Source: Billgrantia sulfidoxydans
Lineage (GTDB): Bacteria > Pseudomonadota > Gammaproteobacteria > Pseudomonadales > Halomonadaceae
Direction of reading: 5' to 3'
NCBI RefSeq assembly: GCF_017868775.1
Contig: NZ_CP053381.1
Coordinates: 4,092,001 to 4,156,000, forward strand
Length of the DNA stretch: 64,000 bases
Of this stretch, positions 54,525-64,000 are shown one piece after another. The position numbers and the translations under genes are program-made. Under the pieces are notes generated by a model. That model was given only the letters and a program-made list of their open reading frames with translations, did not search any database and was not told the origin of the DNA. The first letter of the stretch is position 1, and each line of letters begins with the position of its first letter.

Positions 54525-56003
54525 TCAGTGCGCCTCGATCATGCGCTCCAGGTCCTGGGCCAGGGGGTCCAGCACCTGGGCCCAGTTGAGCCAGGGCGTG
54601 GAGGCGGTGCCATTGACCAGTACCGTGAACACGCCCCAGCGTCCCGAGCGCGCACGGAAGTAGCCGCTGACGGCGCGTACCGCATAGGGCTGGTTGAGGG
54701 TGCCGGTCTTGAGCATGAGACGATCCTGGACCAGCGGCGAGCCGCGGCGAATGAAGCGGGATACGCCGTTGGCCGGCGACTGGAAGCTGGCAACGAAGCT
54801 GGGAAACAGCGAGGTGCGGTGGAACATGCTCTCCAGCAGCGTGTTGGCGCCGCTGGCCGAGGTGCGGTTCTCGGTGGTCAGGCCGCTGCCGCTGAGCATC
54901 ACCACCGGACCGTGATCGGGCAACCCGGCCACGTAATCCTGGATCGCCTCCCCCGCTTGCAGCAGGGTCGCCCGTGGCGCGTCGACCAGGTTGAGCGCCA
55001 GCACGTCGGCCATGAAGTTGTTGGAATAGTTCATCACCTGCAGCAGCAGTTCCTGCAGCGGCCTGCCCTCCACCGTCGCCAGGGCATGGGCGGACGCGGG
55101 CGGCGGTTCGGTGGTGGTGGCATAGCCGGCGCCAATGGCGATGCCGGCCTGCTCGAGCATGGCCGCCAGGGTGCGCGCGGTCTGGCGCGCGGGGTCGCCG
55201 CTGGCACGGTAGACGTCGCGCGGCGCGGCGTTGAGCGCGATATGACCGCGCAGCAGCATCACCTCGTCCTCTTCGCGGGTGATGCGCTCGGCGCTGAACT
55301 CGGTGGCAGTTCCGGCCGCGCGCGTCTCCATCCGGTTGTCGATCTCCACGATCAGCGACTGGCTGTCGCAGCTGGTCACCCGTGCCGGCTCGCCCGCGGA
55401 TGCGCCCGGCGCCACGTTGACGCACCAGTTGCCGTGGTTGACCCCCGCCGAGGAGAGCAGCGCGCTGTAGCTGTTGGCGGCGCGCGACTCGGCCGCGCAG
55501 CGGTCGGTGGTGATGCACGCCACCGGGCCGAAGCGCCACTGGCTGACCACCAGACGCCCTTCGACCTCGCGTACGCCGGCCTGGTGCAGCCGCTGGGCCA
55601 GGCGCCACAAATCCTCGGTGGTCAGCGCCGGGTCGCCGCCACCATCGAGGATCAGGTCGCCGCGCAGCACGCCGTCGGCGTCGAGCTCGGCGCTGCTGAC
55701 CAGGCGCGTGGTGAAGCGATGCTGCGGCCCCCAACGGTCGAGCGCCGCCGCCGCCAGGTAGGCCTTGGACACCGAGGCCGGCGACAGCTGGCGCCCCGGC
55801 TCGATGGCGCCGAGCACTTCGCCGGGGCGGCCGGCATCCCCAAGCAGCCGGGCCTCGGCGCTAATCAGAAAGCCTCGCTCGGTCATTTTCTCCAGCGCCG
55901 CGAAGCCCGCCGCCGACGCGACCAGGGGCAGCAGCGAGAGGCCGAAGAGGAGCAGGTAGCGAAGCCTGACAGCAGCACGAATCAACATTGCAACAGGATC
56001 CAT
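54525..56003 (-). CDS. dacB: D-alanyl-D-alanine carboxypeptidase / endopeptidase (PBP4)
   Basis: A 492-residue penicillin-binding protein with a signal peptide. It shows the SxxK active site Ser77-Val-Ser-Lys80, the second motif in YSNNFMADVL and the KTG triad in LKTGTLN. The inserted domains between SxxK and SxN give the class C size. It trims peptidoglycan cross-links. An alternative start at ATG 55988 exists. Confidence 0.93.
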   Translation of the reverse strand: MDPVAMLIRAAVRLRYLLLFGLSLLPLVASAAGFAALEKMTERGFLISAEARLLGDAGRPGEVLGAIEPGRQLSPASVSKAYLAAAALDRWGPQHRFTTRLVSSAELDADGVLRGDLILDGGGDPALTTEDLWRLAQRLHQAGVREVEGRLVVSQWRFGPVACITTDRCAAESRAANSYSALLSSAGVNHGNWCVNVAPGASAGEPARVTSCDSQSLIVEIDNRMETRAAGTATEFSAERITREEDEVMLLRGHIALNAAPRDVYRASGDPARQTARTLAAMLEQAGIAIGAGYATTTEPPPASAHALATVEGRPLQELLLQVMNYSNNFMADVLALNLVDAPRATLLQAGEAIQDYVAGLPDHGPVVMLSGSGLTTENRTSASGANTLLESMFHRTSLFPSFVASFQSPANGVSRFIRRGSPLVQDRLMLKTGTLNQPYAVRAVSGYFRARSGRWGVFTVLVNGTASTPWLNWAQVLDPLAQDLERMIEAH

Positions 56004-56023
56004 CCAGAACTCATGAAGCCGAA

Positions 56024-56353
56024 TCAGTGGGCGGAAATGCGTGAGAAAAGCTGGATCACCACCACACCGGTGACGATCAGGCCGATACCCAGTACGGCCG
56101 GCAGATCGGGCCGCTGGCCGTACACCACGATCCCCACCAGGGCCACCAGCACGATACCCAGACCGGCCCAGATGGCATAGGCAATACCGACCGGGATGGT
56201 GCGCAGCACCAGCGACAGCATGAAGAAGGCGATCGCATAGCCGACCACCACCAGCAAACTGGGGCCGGGGCGGGTGAAGCCGTCGGTGGCCTTGAGCGCA
56301 CTGGTGGCGACGACTTCCGCCACGATGGCCAGCGCCAGGTAGACGAACGCCAT
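56024..56353 (-). CDS. Small multidrug resistance transporter (EmrE/QacE type)
   Basis: A 109-residue, four-helix protein. The essential Glu14 lies in IVAEVVATSALKATDGFT, and the second signature is AIWAGLGIVLVALVG. It exports cationic compounds or betaine/choline-type solutes. Its start overlaps the end of the methyltransferase gene. Confidence 0.9.
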   Translation of the reverse strand: MAFVYLALAIVAEVVATSALKATDGFTRPGPSLLVVVGYAIAFFMLSLVLRTIPVGIAYAIWAGLGIVLVALVGIVVYGQRPDLPAVLGIGLIVTGVVVIQLFSRISAH

Positions 56354-57063
56354 CAGTTCACCTCCTGCGATACGCCGGGTACGAGCTGCGGGGCGTGGGG
56401 CAGATCGGCCGCCAGGCGCCAGAGAGACTGACCGCTGAGGTGGTACTTTCGTTCAAAGGGCGTCAGGTAGCGCTCGCCGGGGACGAAGGGCTCCACGGGT
56501 GCCGCCACGCCGGTGACCTGATGCAGCGCCAGGGCGAATTCCTCCACGTAGAGCCGCCAGTTGGAGCGCAGCTCCAGCCGCCCGCCCAGCGCCAGGATCA
56601 CCGGCAGCACCGGATGGCCGTGCCAGCGCTGCTTGAGGTGTGCCGACTTGGGATAGGGGTTGGGATAGAGCAGGTAGTGCCGCGCCGGCTGCCAGCCGCT
56701 GGCCAGCGCCAGGCGCCAGAAATCCACCAGGTCGGCACGCACCAGCAGCGCGTTGCCGCCCACTTCGCCATGCGCCCGCGAGAGACGGTCGGCGCTGCGG
56801 TCGACGCCGATGACCAGATGATCGTCGAAGCGGGCGGCCAGCTGCCGCGTCGACAGCCCCACGCCGCAGCCGGCATCGAGGATCAGCGGCCGGCGGCCGC
56901 CGCCCTGCTGCTCGTACCAGGCCCGGGCCCGCTCGAACGCCTCTCGCGTGTGAGCGGCCACCGGCTTGCGCAGGGGGTGGTCGAGCGCACGCGCGACGCG
57001 CCGGGCGACGTCCTTGTGCGGGCCGAGCTGGTTGGTGGCGATGACGCGGGAAGTGGCATGCAT
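56353..57063 (-). CDS. TrmB-like SAM-dependent methyltransferase
   Basis: A 236-residue methyltransferase. The SAM motif LILDAGCGVGLST, the acidic loop VIGVDRS, and LLYPNPYPKSAHLKQRWHGHPV (the counterpart of the TrmB FPDPWPK loop) are present. TPFERKYHLSGQSLWRL resembles the TrmB C-terminus. It is a divergent relative of tRNA (guanine-N7) methyltransferase; whether it methylates tRNA is open. A strong minus-strand terminator lies 66 bases upstream of its start. Confidence 0.78.
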   Translation of the reverse strand: MHATSRVIATNQLGPHKDVARRVARALDHPLRKPVAAHTREAFERARAWYEQQGGGRRPLILDAGCGVGLSTRQLAARFDDHLVIGVDRSADRLSRAHGEVGGNALLVRADLVDFWRLALASGWQPARHYLLYPNPYPKSAHLKQRWHGHPVLPVILALGGRLELRSNWRLYVEEFALALHQVTGVAAPVEPFVPGERYLTPFERKYHLSGQSLWRLAADLPHAPQLVPGVSQEVN

Positions 57064-57129
57064 TGCGTGAGCGGTTCGGTGGCTGACGAACTGGCCATTC
57101 TAGCAGCCATGGCGCCCCAGGCGAGGGGC

Positions 57130-57163
57130 AAAAAAAAGGCGCACCCCAAGGACAGGGAGCGCC
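57130..57163 (-). terminator. Intrinsic terminator in the leader of the TrmB-like gene
   Basis: Arms GGCGC-A-CCC and GGG-A-GCGCC (57138-57163) followed on the minus strand by eight T. No gene ends to its right on this strand, so it either ends an unseen minus-strand RNA or attenuates the methyltransferase transcript. Confidence 0.7.
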
Positions 57164-57224
57164 CACATACCCACTCGTATGACTCAAACAGCCCCGTCAG
57201 CTTAGCGCTTCCACCGCCTTATTT

Positions 57225-57234
57225 CAAACGTTTG
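57225..57234. promoter_or_regulatory. Palindrome upstream of fabY
   Basis: CAAACGTTTG, extended imperfectly by TTT and TTC flanks, 124 bases before the fabY start. It may be an operator for a fatty-acid-responsive regulator; no known site was matched with confidence. Confidence 0.3.
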
Positions 57235-57358
57235 TTCAATCGCCGGCGGCCGAAACATGGGCCGCACGCCCATGACGGCGTCCCGAGGCGGGTGCTATGA
57301 TCGTCACCCTCATATTGACGTTATCGACTCGCACGAACAGCACAACGAGGAAAGCGGC

Positions 57359-59263
57359 TTGTCACACTTACCGGTGATCGTCGGCATGGGCGGCGTCAAC
57401 GCCGCCGGTCGTACCTCAGGCCATCAAGCATTTCGTCGCACCGTGATCGACGCCCTTCCCGAAGCCGAACAGCAGGCGCTGCTGCTCGGCCTGGCCGCCC
57501 TGATGGGCCTGGGCAGCTGTCGGGAAGGCGCCTGGTACGACGCCGCCGGAGATACCATCGACGCCGACCGGCTGGCCGAGAACTGCCGCGCCCAGGTGCT
57601 CGACCACACCTTGATCCGGCGCATCGAAGACCCCCGCTTCAATGACGATGGCCTGCCGGCCAATCGCCGCGCCGGCCTGGGCCTGGGCGCCGAGCTGACC
57701 TTCAGCATTCGCCGCCGCCAGCTGCCCGAGCGGCTGCCCCCCACCTGGCAGGTGCGCGAGCTGGATCGCCACACCCTGGAGGTCACGGTCCCCCCCGGCG
57801 AACTCGACGTGCTGCTGCCGGAGACCCGGCCGGCCCAGGTGCGGGCCGCCGGCCAGCTGCCCAGCGGCTTCGACCCCAGCCGCTACTACCGCAGCGTGCA
57901 CCATCCCCGCGGCCTGTCGATGTCGATCTTCGCCGCCAGCGACTGCCTGGCCAGCAGCGGCCTCGATTGGGAAGTCCTGCGCGACCGCCTCGACCCCGAC
58001 GAGATCGCCGTCTATGCCGGCAACTCCATCGGCCAGCTCGACGACGAGGGCTGGGGCGGGCTGCTCAAGAGCTTCGTCTCGGGCAACCGTGCCACCTCCA
58101 AGCAGATGCCGCTGGGCTACGGGCAGATGCCGGCCGACTTCCTCAACGCCTATGTGCTGGGCAGCGTCGGCGGTACCGGCGCCGTGCTCGGCGCCTGCGC
58201 CAGCTTCCTCTACAACCTGCGCCTGGGGGTCGAGGACATCCGCAGCGGCCAGCGCCGCGCGGTGATGGTGGGCACCTCCGACGCGCCGGTGACCCCCGAG
58301 ATCATCGAGGGCTTCCGCGCCATGGGCGCGCTGGCCGACGACGAGAGCCTCAAGGCGCTGGACGCCCTGGAGCTGCTCACCGACGCCGACTACCAGCGCG
58401 CCTGCCGCCCCTTCGCGCGCAACTGCGGCTTCACCATCGCCGAGGCCAGCCAGTTCGTGCTGCTCCTCGACGACGCGCTGGCGCTGGAAATCGGCGCCGA
58501 GATACTGGGCAGCGTGCCGGGTGTATTCGTCAACGCCGACGGCTGGAAGCGCTCCATCTCCGCGCCCGGCATCGGCAACTACATCACCCTGGGCAAGGCG
58601 GCCGCGCTGGTACGCGCCATGCTGGGCGACGAGGCACTGCGGGAGCGCACCTTCGTGCATGCCCACGGCACCAGCACGCCGAAGAACCGCGTGACCGAAT
58701 CCCACGTCTTCGACCTGGTCGCCCGGGCCAACGGCATCGATCACTGGCCCGTGGTGGCGGTGAAGGCCTTCGTCGGCCACTCCCAGGGCAGCGCCGCCGG
58801 CGACCAGTTGACCAGCGCCCTGGGCAGCTTCGCCCACGGCCTGCTGCCGGGCATCCCTACTCTCGACGCGGTCGCCGACGATGTCCATGCCGAGCGGCTG
58901 CGCTTCTCGCGAGAACCGGTGCCCTTCGCGGCCGATGCCGCCTTCATCAACGCCAAGGGCTTCGGCGGCAACAACGCCACCGGGGTGGTGCTGTCGCCCG
59001 CCGTGACCGAGCGCCTGCTGCTGAAACGCCATGGCGAAGCCGCCGTCGCGGCCTGGCGCGAACGACGCGACGCCACCCGCCAGGCCAGCCAGGCCTATCT
59101 AGCCCAGGCCGATGGCGGTCACTACCAGGCGCGCTATCGCTTCGGCGAGGGCGTGCTGGAAGGACCGGAGCTCGAAGTCAGTGCCACCGACATCACCATC
59201 CCCGGCTACACGCGCCCGGTGTCGCTCGCGGTGGACAACCCCTTCGGCACGCTGGACGACTGA
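57359..59263 (+). CDS. fabY: Beta-ketoacyl-ACP synthase FabY
   Basis: A 634-residue ketosynthase, matching the length and opening (LPVIVGMGGVNAAGR) of Pseudomonas FabY, which starts fatty acid synthesis from acetyl-CoA and malonyl-ACP. The condensing-enzyme Cys lies in LGACASFLYNL, with His residues in HAHGTSTPKN and VGHSQGSAAG. The start is TTG 57359, after GAGGAA; an upstream ATG would add 34 residues not expected in the family. Confidence 0.9.
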   Translation: MSHLPVIVGMGGVNAAGRTSGHQAFRRTVIDALPEAEQQALLLGLAALMGLGSCREGAWYDAAGDTIDADRLAENCRAQVLDHTLIRRIEDPRFNDDGLPANRRAGLGLGAELTFSIRRRQLPERLPPTWQVRELDRHTLEVTVPPGELDVLLPETRPAQVRAAGQLPSGFDPSRYYRSVHHPRGLSMSIFAASDCLASSGLDWEVLRDRLDPDEIAVYAGNSIGQLDDEGWGGLLKSFVSGNRATSKQMPLGYGQMPADFLNAYVLGSVGGTGAVLGACASFLYNLRLGVEDIRSGQRRAVMVGTSDAPVTPEIIEGFRAMGALADDESLKALDALELLTDADYQRACRPFARNCGFTIAEASQFVLLLDDALALEIGAEILGSVPGVFVNADGWKRSISAPGIGNYITLGKAAALVRAMLGDEALRERTFVHAHGTSTPKNRVTESHVFDLVARANGIDHWPVVAVKAFVGHSQGSAAGDQLTSALGSFAHGLLPGIPTLDAVADDVHAERLRFSREPVPFAADAAFINAKGFGGNNATGVVLSPAVTERLLLKRHGEAAVAAWRERRDATRQASQAYLAQADGGHYQARYRFGEGVLEGPELEVSATDITIPGYTRPVSLAVDNPFGTLDD

Positions 59264-60154
<891 letters not shown>

Positions 60155-60275
60155 GTCTATTTCCGCTGTCGCGCTGCCTCGACAGCCACCCTTCTCGGCC
60201 CGCTGCGGCGGGGCTGTTGCATTACACCCACCTGCCCGCCATGCTGCTCGATTCGTCCAACACCGGGGGCTAGAT

Positions 60276-61661
60276 GTGGTGACCGCCGAGACGCTTGCCG
60301 CCGCCCGGCGGCGCATCTGGACACTGGCCTGGCCGATCATACTTTCCAACGTCACCGTGCCGCTGCTAGGGCTGGTGGATACGGCGGTGGTCGGCCACCT
60401 GCCGGATTCGCGCTACCTGGCCGGGGTAACGCTGGGCGCGACCCTGTTCAGCTTTCTCTACTGGGGCTTCGGCTTCCTGCGCATGGGCACCACCGGGCTA
60501 ACCTCCCAGGCCGTGGGCCGCGAGAGCGACAGCGAGGTGCGCAACCTGCTGGGCCAGTCGCTGCTGCTGGCCATGGCCATCGGTGCGCTGCTGATCCTGT
60601 TCTCCAGGCCGCTGATCGCCCTCGGGTTGTGGCTGCTCGACGGCAGCGCGGTCGCCACCGGGCTTGCCGAGGAATATGCCCGGATCCGCATTCTCTCGGC
60701 GCCGGCGGTGCTGGCCAACTACGCCATCCTCGGCTGGTTCCTGGGGCAGCAGAATTCGCGGGTGACGCTGGCCATCCTGGTGCTGACCAACAGCGTCAAC
60801 ATCGCGCTGGACCTGCTGTTCGTGGTCGGGCTCGGCATGACCAGCGACGGCGTGGCCTGGGCCACGGTGATCGCCGATTACACGGCGCTGGCCTTCGGCG
60901 GCTGGCTGGTGCTGCGACAACTGAAACTGCTGCAGGGCCGCTTCCTGCGTGAACGGCTGTTTCGGCTCGCCGCCTACGGCGAGCTGTTCCAAGTCAACGC
61001 CAACCTCTTCCTGCGCACCCTGGGGCTGCTGTTCGCCATGGCCTTCTTCACCTCGCGCGGGGCGGCGCAGGGCGACACCGTGCTGGCCGCCAATGCCGTG
61101 CTGATGCAGTTCATCATGCTCACCAGCTACGCCCTGGACGGCTTCGCCCATGCCGCCGAGGCCACGACGGGACACGCCGTGGGGCGTCGGCGCTGGGACG
61201 AGTTCGGCCTGGCCGTGCGCGCCGCCGCCCGCTTCTCGCTGCTGACGGCCACCGCCGCGGCGCTCGCCTTCGCCCTGGGCGGCCACCAGCTCATCGCCCT
61301 GCTGACCGGCCTGCCCGAGGTGCGGCAGACCGCCGGCGAGTACCTGCCCTGGATGGTGGCCATGCCGCTGATCGCCGTCTGGAGCTACCTGCTCGACGGG
61401 GTCTTCATCGGCGCCACGGCGATCCGCGAGATGCGCAACAGCATTTTCATCGCGCTGGCGGCCTACCTGCCCTGCTGGTGGCTGGGCCAGGCGATTGCCG
61501 CGCCGGGTTACGAGAACCATGCCTTATGGCTGGCCTTTCTGATCTTCGCCACGGTACGCTCGCTGGTACTGGCCGGCTACTATTGGCATCATCGGCGCAG
61601 CCGCTGGTGCCAGCGCCCGAACCTGGTACCCGCAGCGCGGATGCCCGATCGCCCGCTCTGA
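60276..61661 (+). CDS. MATE-family efflux transporter (DinF-like)
   Basis: A 461-residue, twelve-helix transporter with the DinF-type opening TLAWPIILSNVTVPLLGLVDTAVVGHL. The start is one of two adjacent GTG codons (60276, 60279). It exports cationic or xenobiotic compounds with Na+ or H+. Confidence 0.88.
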   Translation: MVTAETLAAARRRIWTLAWPIILSNVTVPLLGLVDTAVVGHLPDSRYLAGVTLGATLFSFLYWGFGFLRMGTTGLTSQAVGRESDSEVRNLLGQSLLLAMAIGALLILFSRPLIALGLWLLDGSAVATGLAEEYARIRILSAPAVLANYAILGWFLGQQNSRVTLAILVLTNSVNIALDLLFVVGLGMTSDGVAWATVIADYTALAFGGWLVLRQLKLLQGRFLRERLFRLAAYGELFQVNANLFLRTLGLLFAMAFFTSRGAAQGDTVLAANAVLMQFIMLTSYALDGFAHAAEATTGHAVGRRRWDEFGLAVRAAARFSLLTATAAALAFALGGHQLIALLTGLPEVRQTAGEYLPWMVAMPLIAVWSYLLDGVFIGATAIREMRNSIFIALAAYLPCWWLGQAIAAPGYENHALWLAFLIFATVRSLVLAGYYWHHRRSRWCQRPNLVPAARMPDRPL

Positions 61662-61749
61662 GCCGGAGACCTTTTTATTAGGGCAAGCCGATGACCTTGC
61701 GCTATTTTTCTCAGACGCACCCAAGACAACCAGAAGAAGCGACGCCGCC

Positions 61750-63060
61750 ATGCTAAGAATGCTGTCGAGACCTGCCGTCAAGCTGGTCGAACGCTATCTG
61801 CCGGACCCCTTCATCTTCGTGCTGCTGCTGACCATCATCGCTGCCGCCGCTGCCATCGGTGTGGAGCGCCAGACGCCGCTGGCGGTGATGCGCTACTGGG
61901 GCGACGGCTTCTGGAACCTGCTGACCTTCTCCATGCAGATGCTGTTGATCCTGGTGACCGGCTTCATGCTGGCCAGCTCGCCTCCGGTCAAGCGCCTGCT
62001 GCAGCGGCTCGCCGGCCTGGCCAGGAACGCCGGCCACGCCATCCTGCTGGTGACGCTGGTCTCGCTGCTGGCCAGCTGGATCAACTGGGGCTTCGGCCTG
62101 GTGGTGGGGGCGCTGTTCGCCAAGGAGCTGGCCCGCCTGGTGCGGGTCGACTATCGCCTGCTGGTGGCCAGCGCCTACTCCGGCTTCGTGGTCTGGCACG
62201 GGGGCCTGGCCGGCTCCATCCCGCTGACCATCGCCACCGAAGGCCACTTCACCGCCGAGCAGATCGGCGTCATCGGCACCGGCTCGACCATCTTCGCGTT
62301 CTTCAACCTGGCGCTGGTGGTGTGCCTGTTCGTCGCCATCCCGCTGGTCAACCGCGCGATGCTCCCCGACGACAAGGAGAGCGTCTACGTCGACCCCAAG
62401 CTGCTCGACGACGCCCCAGCCACACGGGTGCGCCTCACGCGCCCCGCCGAACGCCTGGAGAACAGCGTCACCCTCGCCTGGCTGGTCGGCATTCCCGGGG
62501 TGATCTTCCTGCTCGACCACTTCGTGCTGCGCGACGGCGGCCTGAACCTCAACATCGTCAACTTCATGTTCCTGTTCCTGGCCATCGTGCTGCACCGCAC
62601 GCCGCGCAGCCTGCTGGAGAGCCTCAACGAGGCGATCAAGGGCGGTGCCGGCATCGTCATCCAATTCCCCTTCTACGCGGGGATCATGGCGATCATGGTG
62701 CAGTCGGGGCTGGCCGAATCCATGTCCGAAGGGCTGATCGCCTTCGCCACCGAGACCTCGCTGCCGTTCTGGTCCTTCATCAGCGCCGGCATCGTCAACC
62801 TGTTCGTGCCCTCCGGCGGTGGCCAATGGGCGGTTCAGGCCCCGGTCATGCTGCCGGCGGCCGAAGCGCTCGGCGTGGACATCCCGCGCGTGGCCATGGC
62901 CGTAGCCTGGGGCGACGCCTGGACCAACCTGCTGCAGCCGTTCTGGGCCCTGCCGGTGCTCGCCATCGCCGGGCTGAAGGCCAAGGACATCATGGGCTAC
63001 TGCCTGATCCAGCTGATCATCACCGGGGTGATCATCTCGATTGGCCTGACCTGGTTCTGA
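61750..63060 (+). CDS. atoE: Short-chain fatty acid transporter AtoE family
   Basis: A 436-residue membrane protein with about a dozen helices and the family strings SWINWGFGLVVGALFAKELAR, LNIVNFMFLFLAIVLH and FVPSGGGQWAVQAPVMLPAA. It brings in acetoacetate or other short-chain acids. Acetoacetate would also be the product of the cleavage enzyme at 40895. Confidence 0.9.
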   Translation: MLRMLSRPAVKLVERYLPDPFIFVLLLTIIAAAAAIGVERQTPLAVMRYWGDGFWNLLTFSMQMLLILVTGFMLASSPPVKRLLQRLAGLARNAGHAILLVTLVSLLASWINWGFGLVVGALFAKELARLVRVDYRLLVASAYSGFVVWHGGLAGSIPLTIATEGHFTAEQIGVIGTGSTIFAFFNLALVVCLFVAIPLVNRAMLPDDKESVYVDPKLLDDAPATRVRLTRPAERLENSVTLAWLVGIPGVIFLLDHFVLRDGGLNLNIVNFMFLFLAIVLHRTPRSLLESLNEAIKGGAGIVIQFPFYAGIMAIMVQSGLAESMSEGLIAFATETSLPFWSFISAGIVNLFVPSGGGQWAVQAPVMLPAAEALGVDIPRVAMAVAWGDAWTNLLQPFWALPVLAIAGLKAKDIMGYCLIQLIITGVIISIGLTWF

Positions 63061-63080
63061 GCACTCCACCACCGAGAGCG

Positions 63081-63099
63081 GCCCCGGGCATGCCGGGGC
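63081..63099. other. GC-rich hairpin after atoE
   Basis: GCCCCGG and CCGGGGC with a 5-base loop, no T-run. It is a weak candidate terminator or message stabiliser in the 187-base gap before the thioesterase. Confidence 0.4.
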
Positions 63100-63247
63100 G
63101 CCTCGGCGCTTGCGTCGCACCCGATCGCCCGCCAACCACCGGTTCCGGCGTCGAGACGAGCCGACACCGGTTGGGTTGCGTGGCCTCGATGCCTTCGCGC
63201 CGGGGAAAACGTTATGCTGTGGGAAACCCGACGACGAGAGCCTCCCG

Positions 63248-63769
63248 ATGGACGAACACGCCCTGCCCGGCCAGCACGAACTGACCATGACCGTGCTGAT
63301 GACCCCCGACATGGCCAACTTCAGCGGCAAGGTGCACGGCGGCGCCATCCTCAAGAAGCTCGACGAGGTGGCCTACGCCTGCGCCAGCCGCTATTCCGGC
63401 CACTACGTGGTCACGCTGTCGGTCGACCAGGTGCTGTTCAAGCAGCCGATCCACGTCGGCGAGCTGGTCACCTTCCTGGCCTGCGTCAACCATGTCGGCC
63501 GCTCCTCGATGGAGATCGGGATCAAGGTGGTCGCCGAGGACATCCAGCGCAAGCTGATCCGCCACACCAACAGCTGCTACCTGACCATGGTGGCGGTGGA
63601 TGCCGACGGCAAGCCGGCGCGGGTACCGCCGCTGACGCTGGCGACGCCGCTGCAGCGGTTGCGCTTCGAGAAGGCGGCCCTGCGCAAGAAGCTGCGCAAG
63701 CAGGCCGAGGAGGCCGAGCGCCAGACCCAGGCGGAGCACGGGCAGAGCCGGCGGGGCGCTGACGCATAG
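63248..63769 (+). CDS. Acyl-CoA thioesterase, hotdog fold (YciA-like)
   Basis: A 173-residue hotdog-fold enzyme with MANFSGKVHGGAILKKLDEVAYACASR, the typical active-site helix. It has an Arg/Lys-rich C-terminal tail. It hydrolyses acyl-CoA to free acid and CoA. ATG 63248 begins the conserved part. Confidence 0.88.
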   Translation: MDEHALPGQHELTMTVLMTPDMANFSGKVHGGAILKKLDEVAYACASRYSGHYVVTLSVDQVLFKQPIHVGELVTFLACVNHVGRSSMEIGIKVVAEDIQRKLIRHTNSCYLTMVAVDADGKPARVPPLTLATPLQRLRFEKAALRKKLRKQAEEAERQTQAEHGQSRRGADA

Positions 63770-63826
63770 GGACGACCAACGGCAAGCATGAACCGCCCGT
63801 CTGCCGAGGCCGTTGGAACGTCTCCG

Positions 63827-64000
63827 TCAGCCGCAGCCGATGTCGGTGATGGTGTCGCCGTCGTCGATATGGACGTTGATGCGATCGCCCCGGTATTCCA
63901 GGGTGTAGGCCTGCCCCGGGCGGATGACCCGCAGCGTGGCGGCGCCGCTTTCCCGGCGTATCGATTCACCCAGCGCTTCGTCGTAGCGGCGGCCGAGCCG
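63827..64000 (-). CDS. I78-family peptidase inhibitor, C-terminal part
   Basis: The last 57 codons of a gene that continues past the right edge. The visible sequence ends with YRGDRINVHIDDGDTITDIGCG, the typical end of I78 inhibitors (R-D-R-x-N-V and a terminal Cys-Gly). The full protein is usually short and secreted or lipid-anchored. Confidence 0.7.
   Translation of the reverse strand, partial: RLGRRYDEALGESIRRESGAATLRVIRPGQAYTLEYRGDRINVHIDDGDTITDIGCG

Noticed and set aside
63775..63817. CCAACGGC...GCCGTTGG as a terminator after the thioesterase
   Set aside because: The loop is long (over 25 bases) and no T-run follows.

Overview
The window is GC-rich bacterial chromosome with tightly packed genes. 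It looks gammaproteobacterial, most likely Halomonadaceae (Halomonas and relatives). This is an inference from the FabY-type initiating ketosynthase, the TRAP transporters, the napEFDABC order and the pca gene set. No rRNA, tRNA, CRISPR array, transposase or phage gene was seen. About 1-50 kb is an accessory catabolic and respiratory region. About 50.5-64 kb is ordinary core chromosome.

Region 1 (1-15.2 kb) is a hydroxycinnamate (ferulate/p-coumarate) side-chain locus. It holds the tail of a vanillate-demethylase-type reductase, a lone TRAP binding protein, an enoyl-CoA hydratase / 3-hydroxyacyl-CoA dehydrogenase / acyl-CoA dehydrogenase operon, a DcaP-like porin, a thiolase (frameshifted), a fused CoA-transferase, a full TRAP transporter, feruloyl-CoA synthase and a MarR regulator. 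Four promoter regions in this block share a TGTT-N9-AACA palindrome, so they probably form one MarR regulon. The gene set reads as CoA-dependent beta-oxidation of the side chain rather than the usual retro-aldol hydratase-lyase route.

Region 2 (15.4-25.7 kb) has a 4-cresol dehydrogenase / eugenol hydroxylase operon (cytochrome c, a Tat-signal protein, flavoprotein, aldehyde dehydrogenase, outer-membrane protein). It is divergent from a XylR/DmpR-type sigma-54 activator. Next come a second aromatic aldehyde dehydrogenase, a chimeric remnant of benzoylformate decarboxylase, and a LysR regulator. Region 3 (25.7-32.4 kb) is a small detoxification island: a three-domain oxidoreductase, two glutathione S-transferases, an epoxide hydrolase, a LysR regulator and small ORFs.

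Region 4 (32.6-45.2 kb) is the protocatechuate branch of the beta-ketoadipate pathway: pcaGH with a PcaQ site, pcaQ, an MFS transporter, a pcaD-pcaC fusion, pcaF, pcaJI, a beta-keto acid cleavage enzyme, pcaB and pcaR. Three PcaR/PcaU-like operators precede pcaI, the cleavage enzyme and pcaB. Aromatic acids made in regions 1 and 2 would enter here and leave as succinyl-CoA and acetyl-CoA.

Region 5 (45.2-50.5 kb) is napEFDABC, periplasmic nitrate reductase, in which napA is broken by a 7-bp tandem duplication. Region 6 (50.5-64 kb) is housekeeping: aroQ, glnE, dgkA, dacB, an SMR transporter, a TrmB-like methyltransferase, fabY, coaD, a YfhL-type ferredoxin, a MATE transporter, atoE, an acyl-CoA thioesterase and the end of an I78-type inhibitor.
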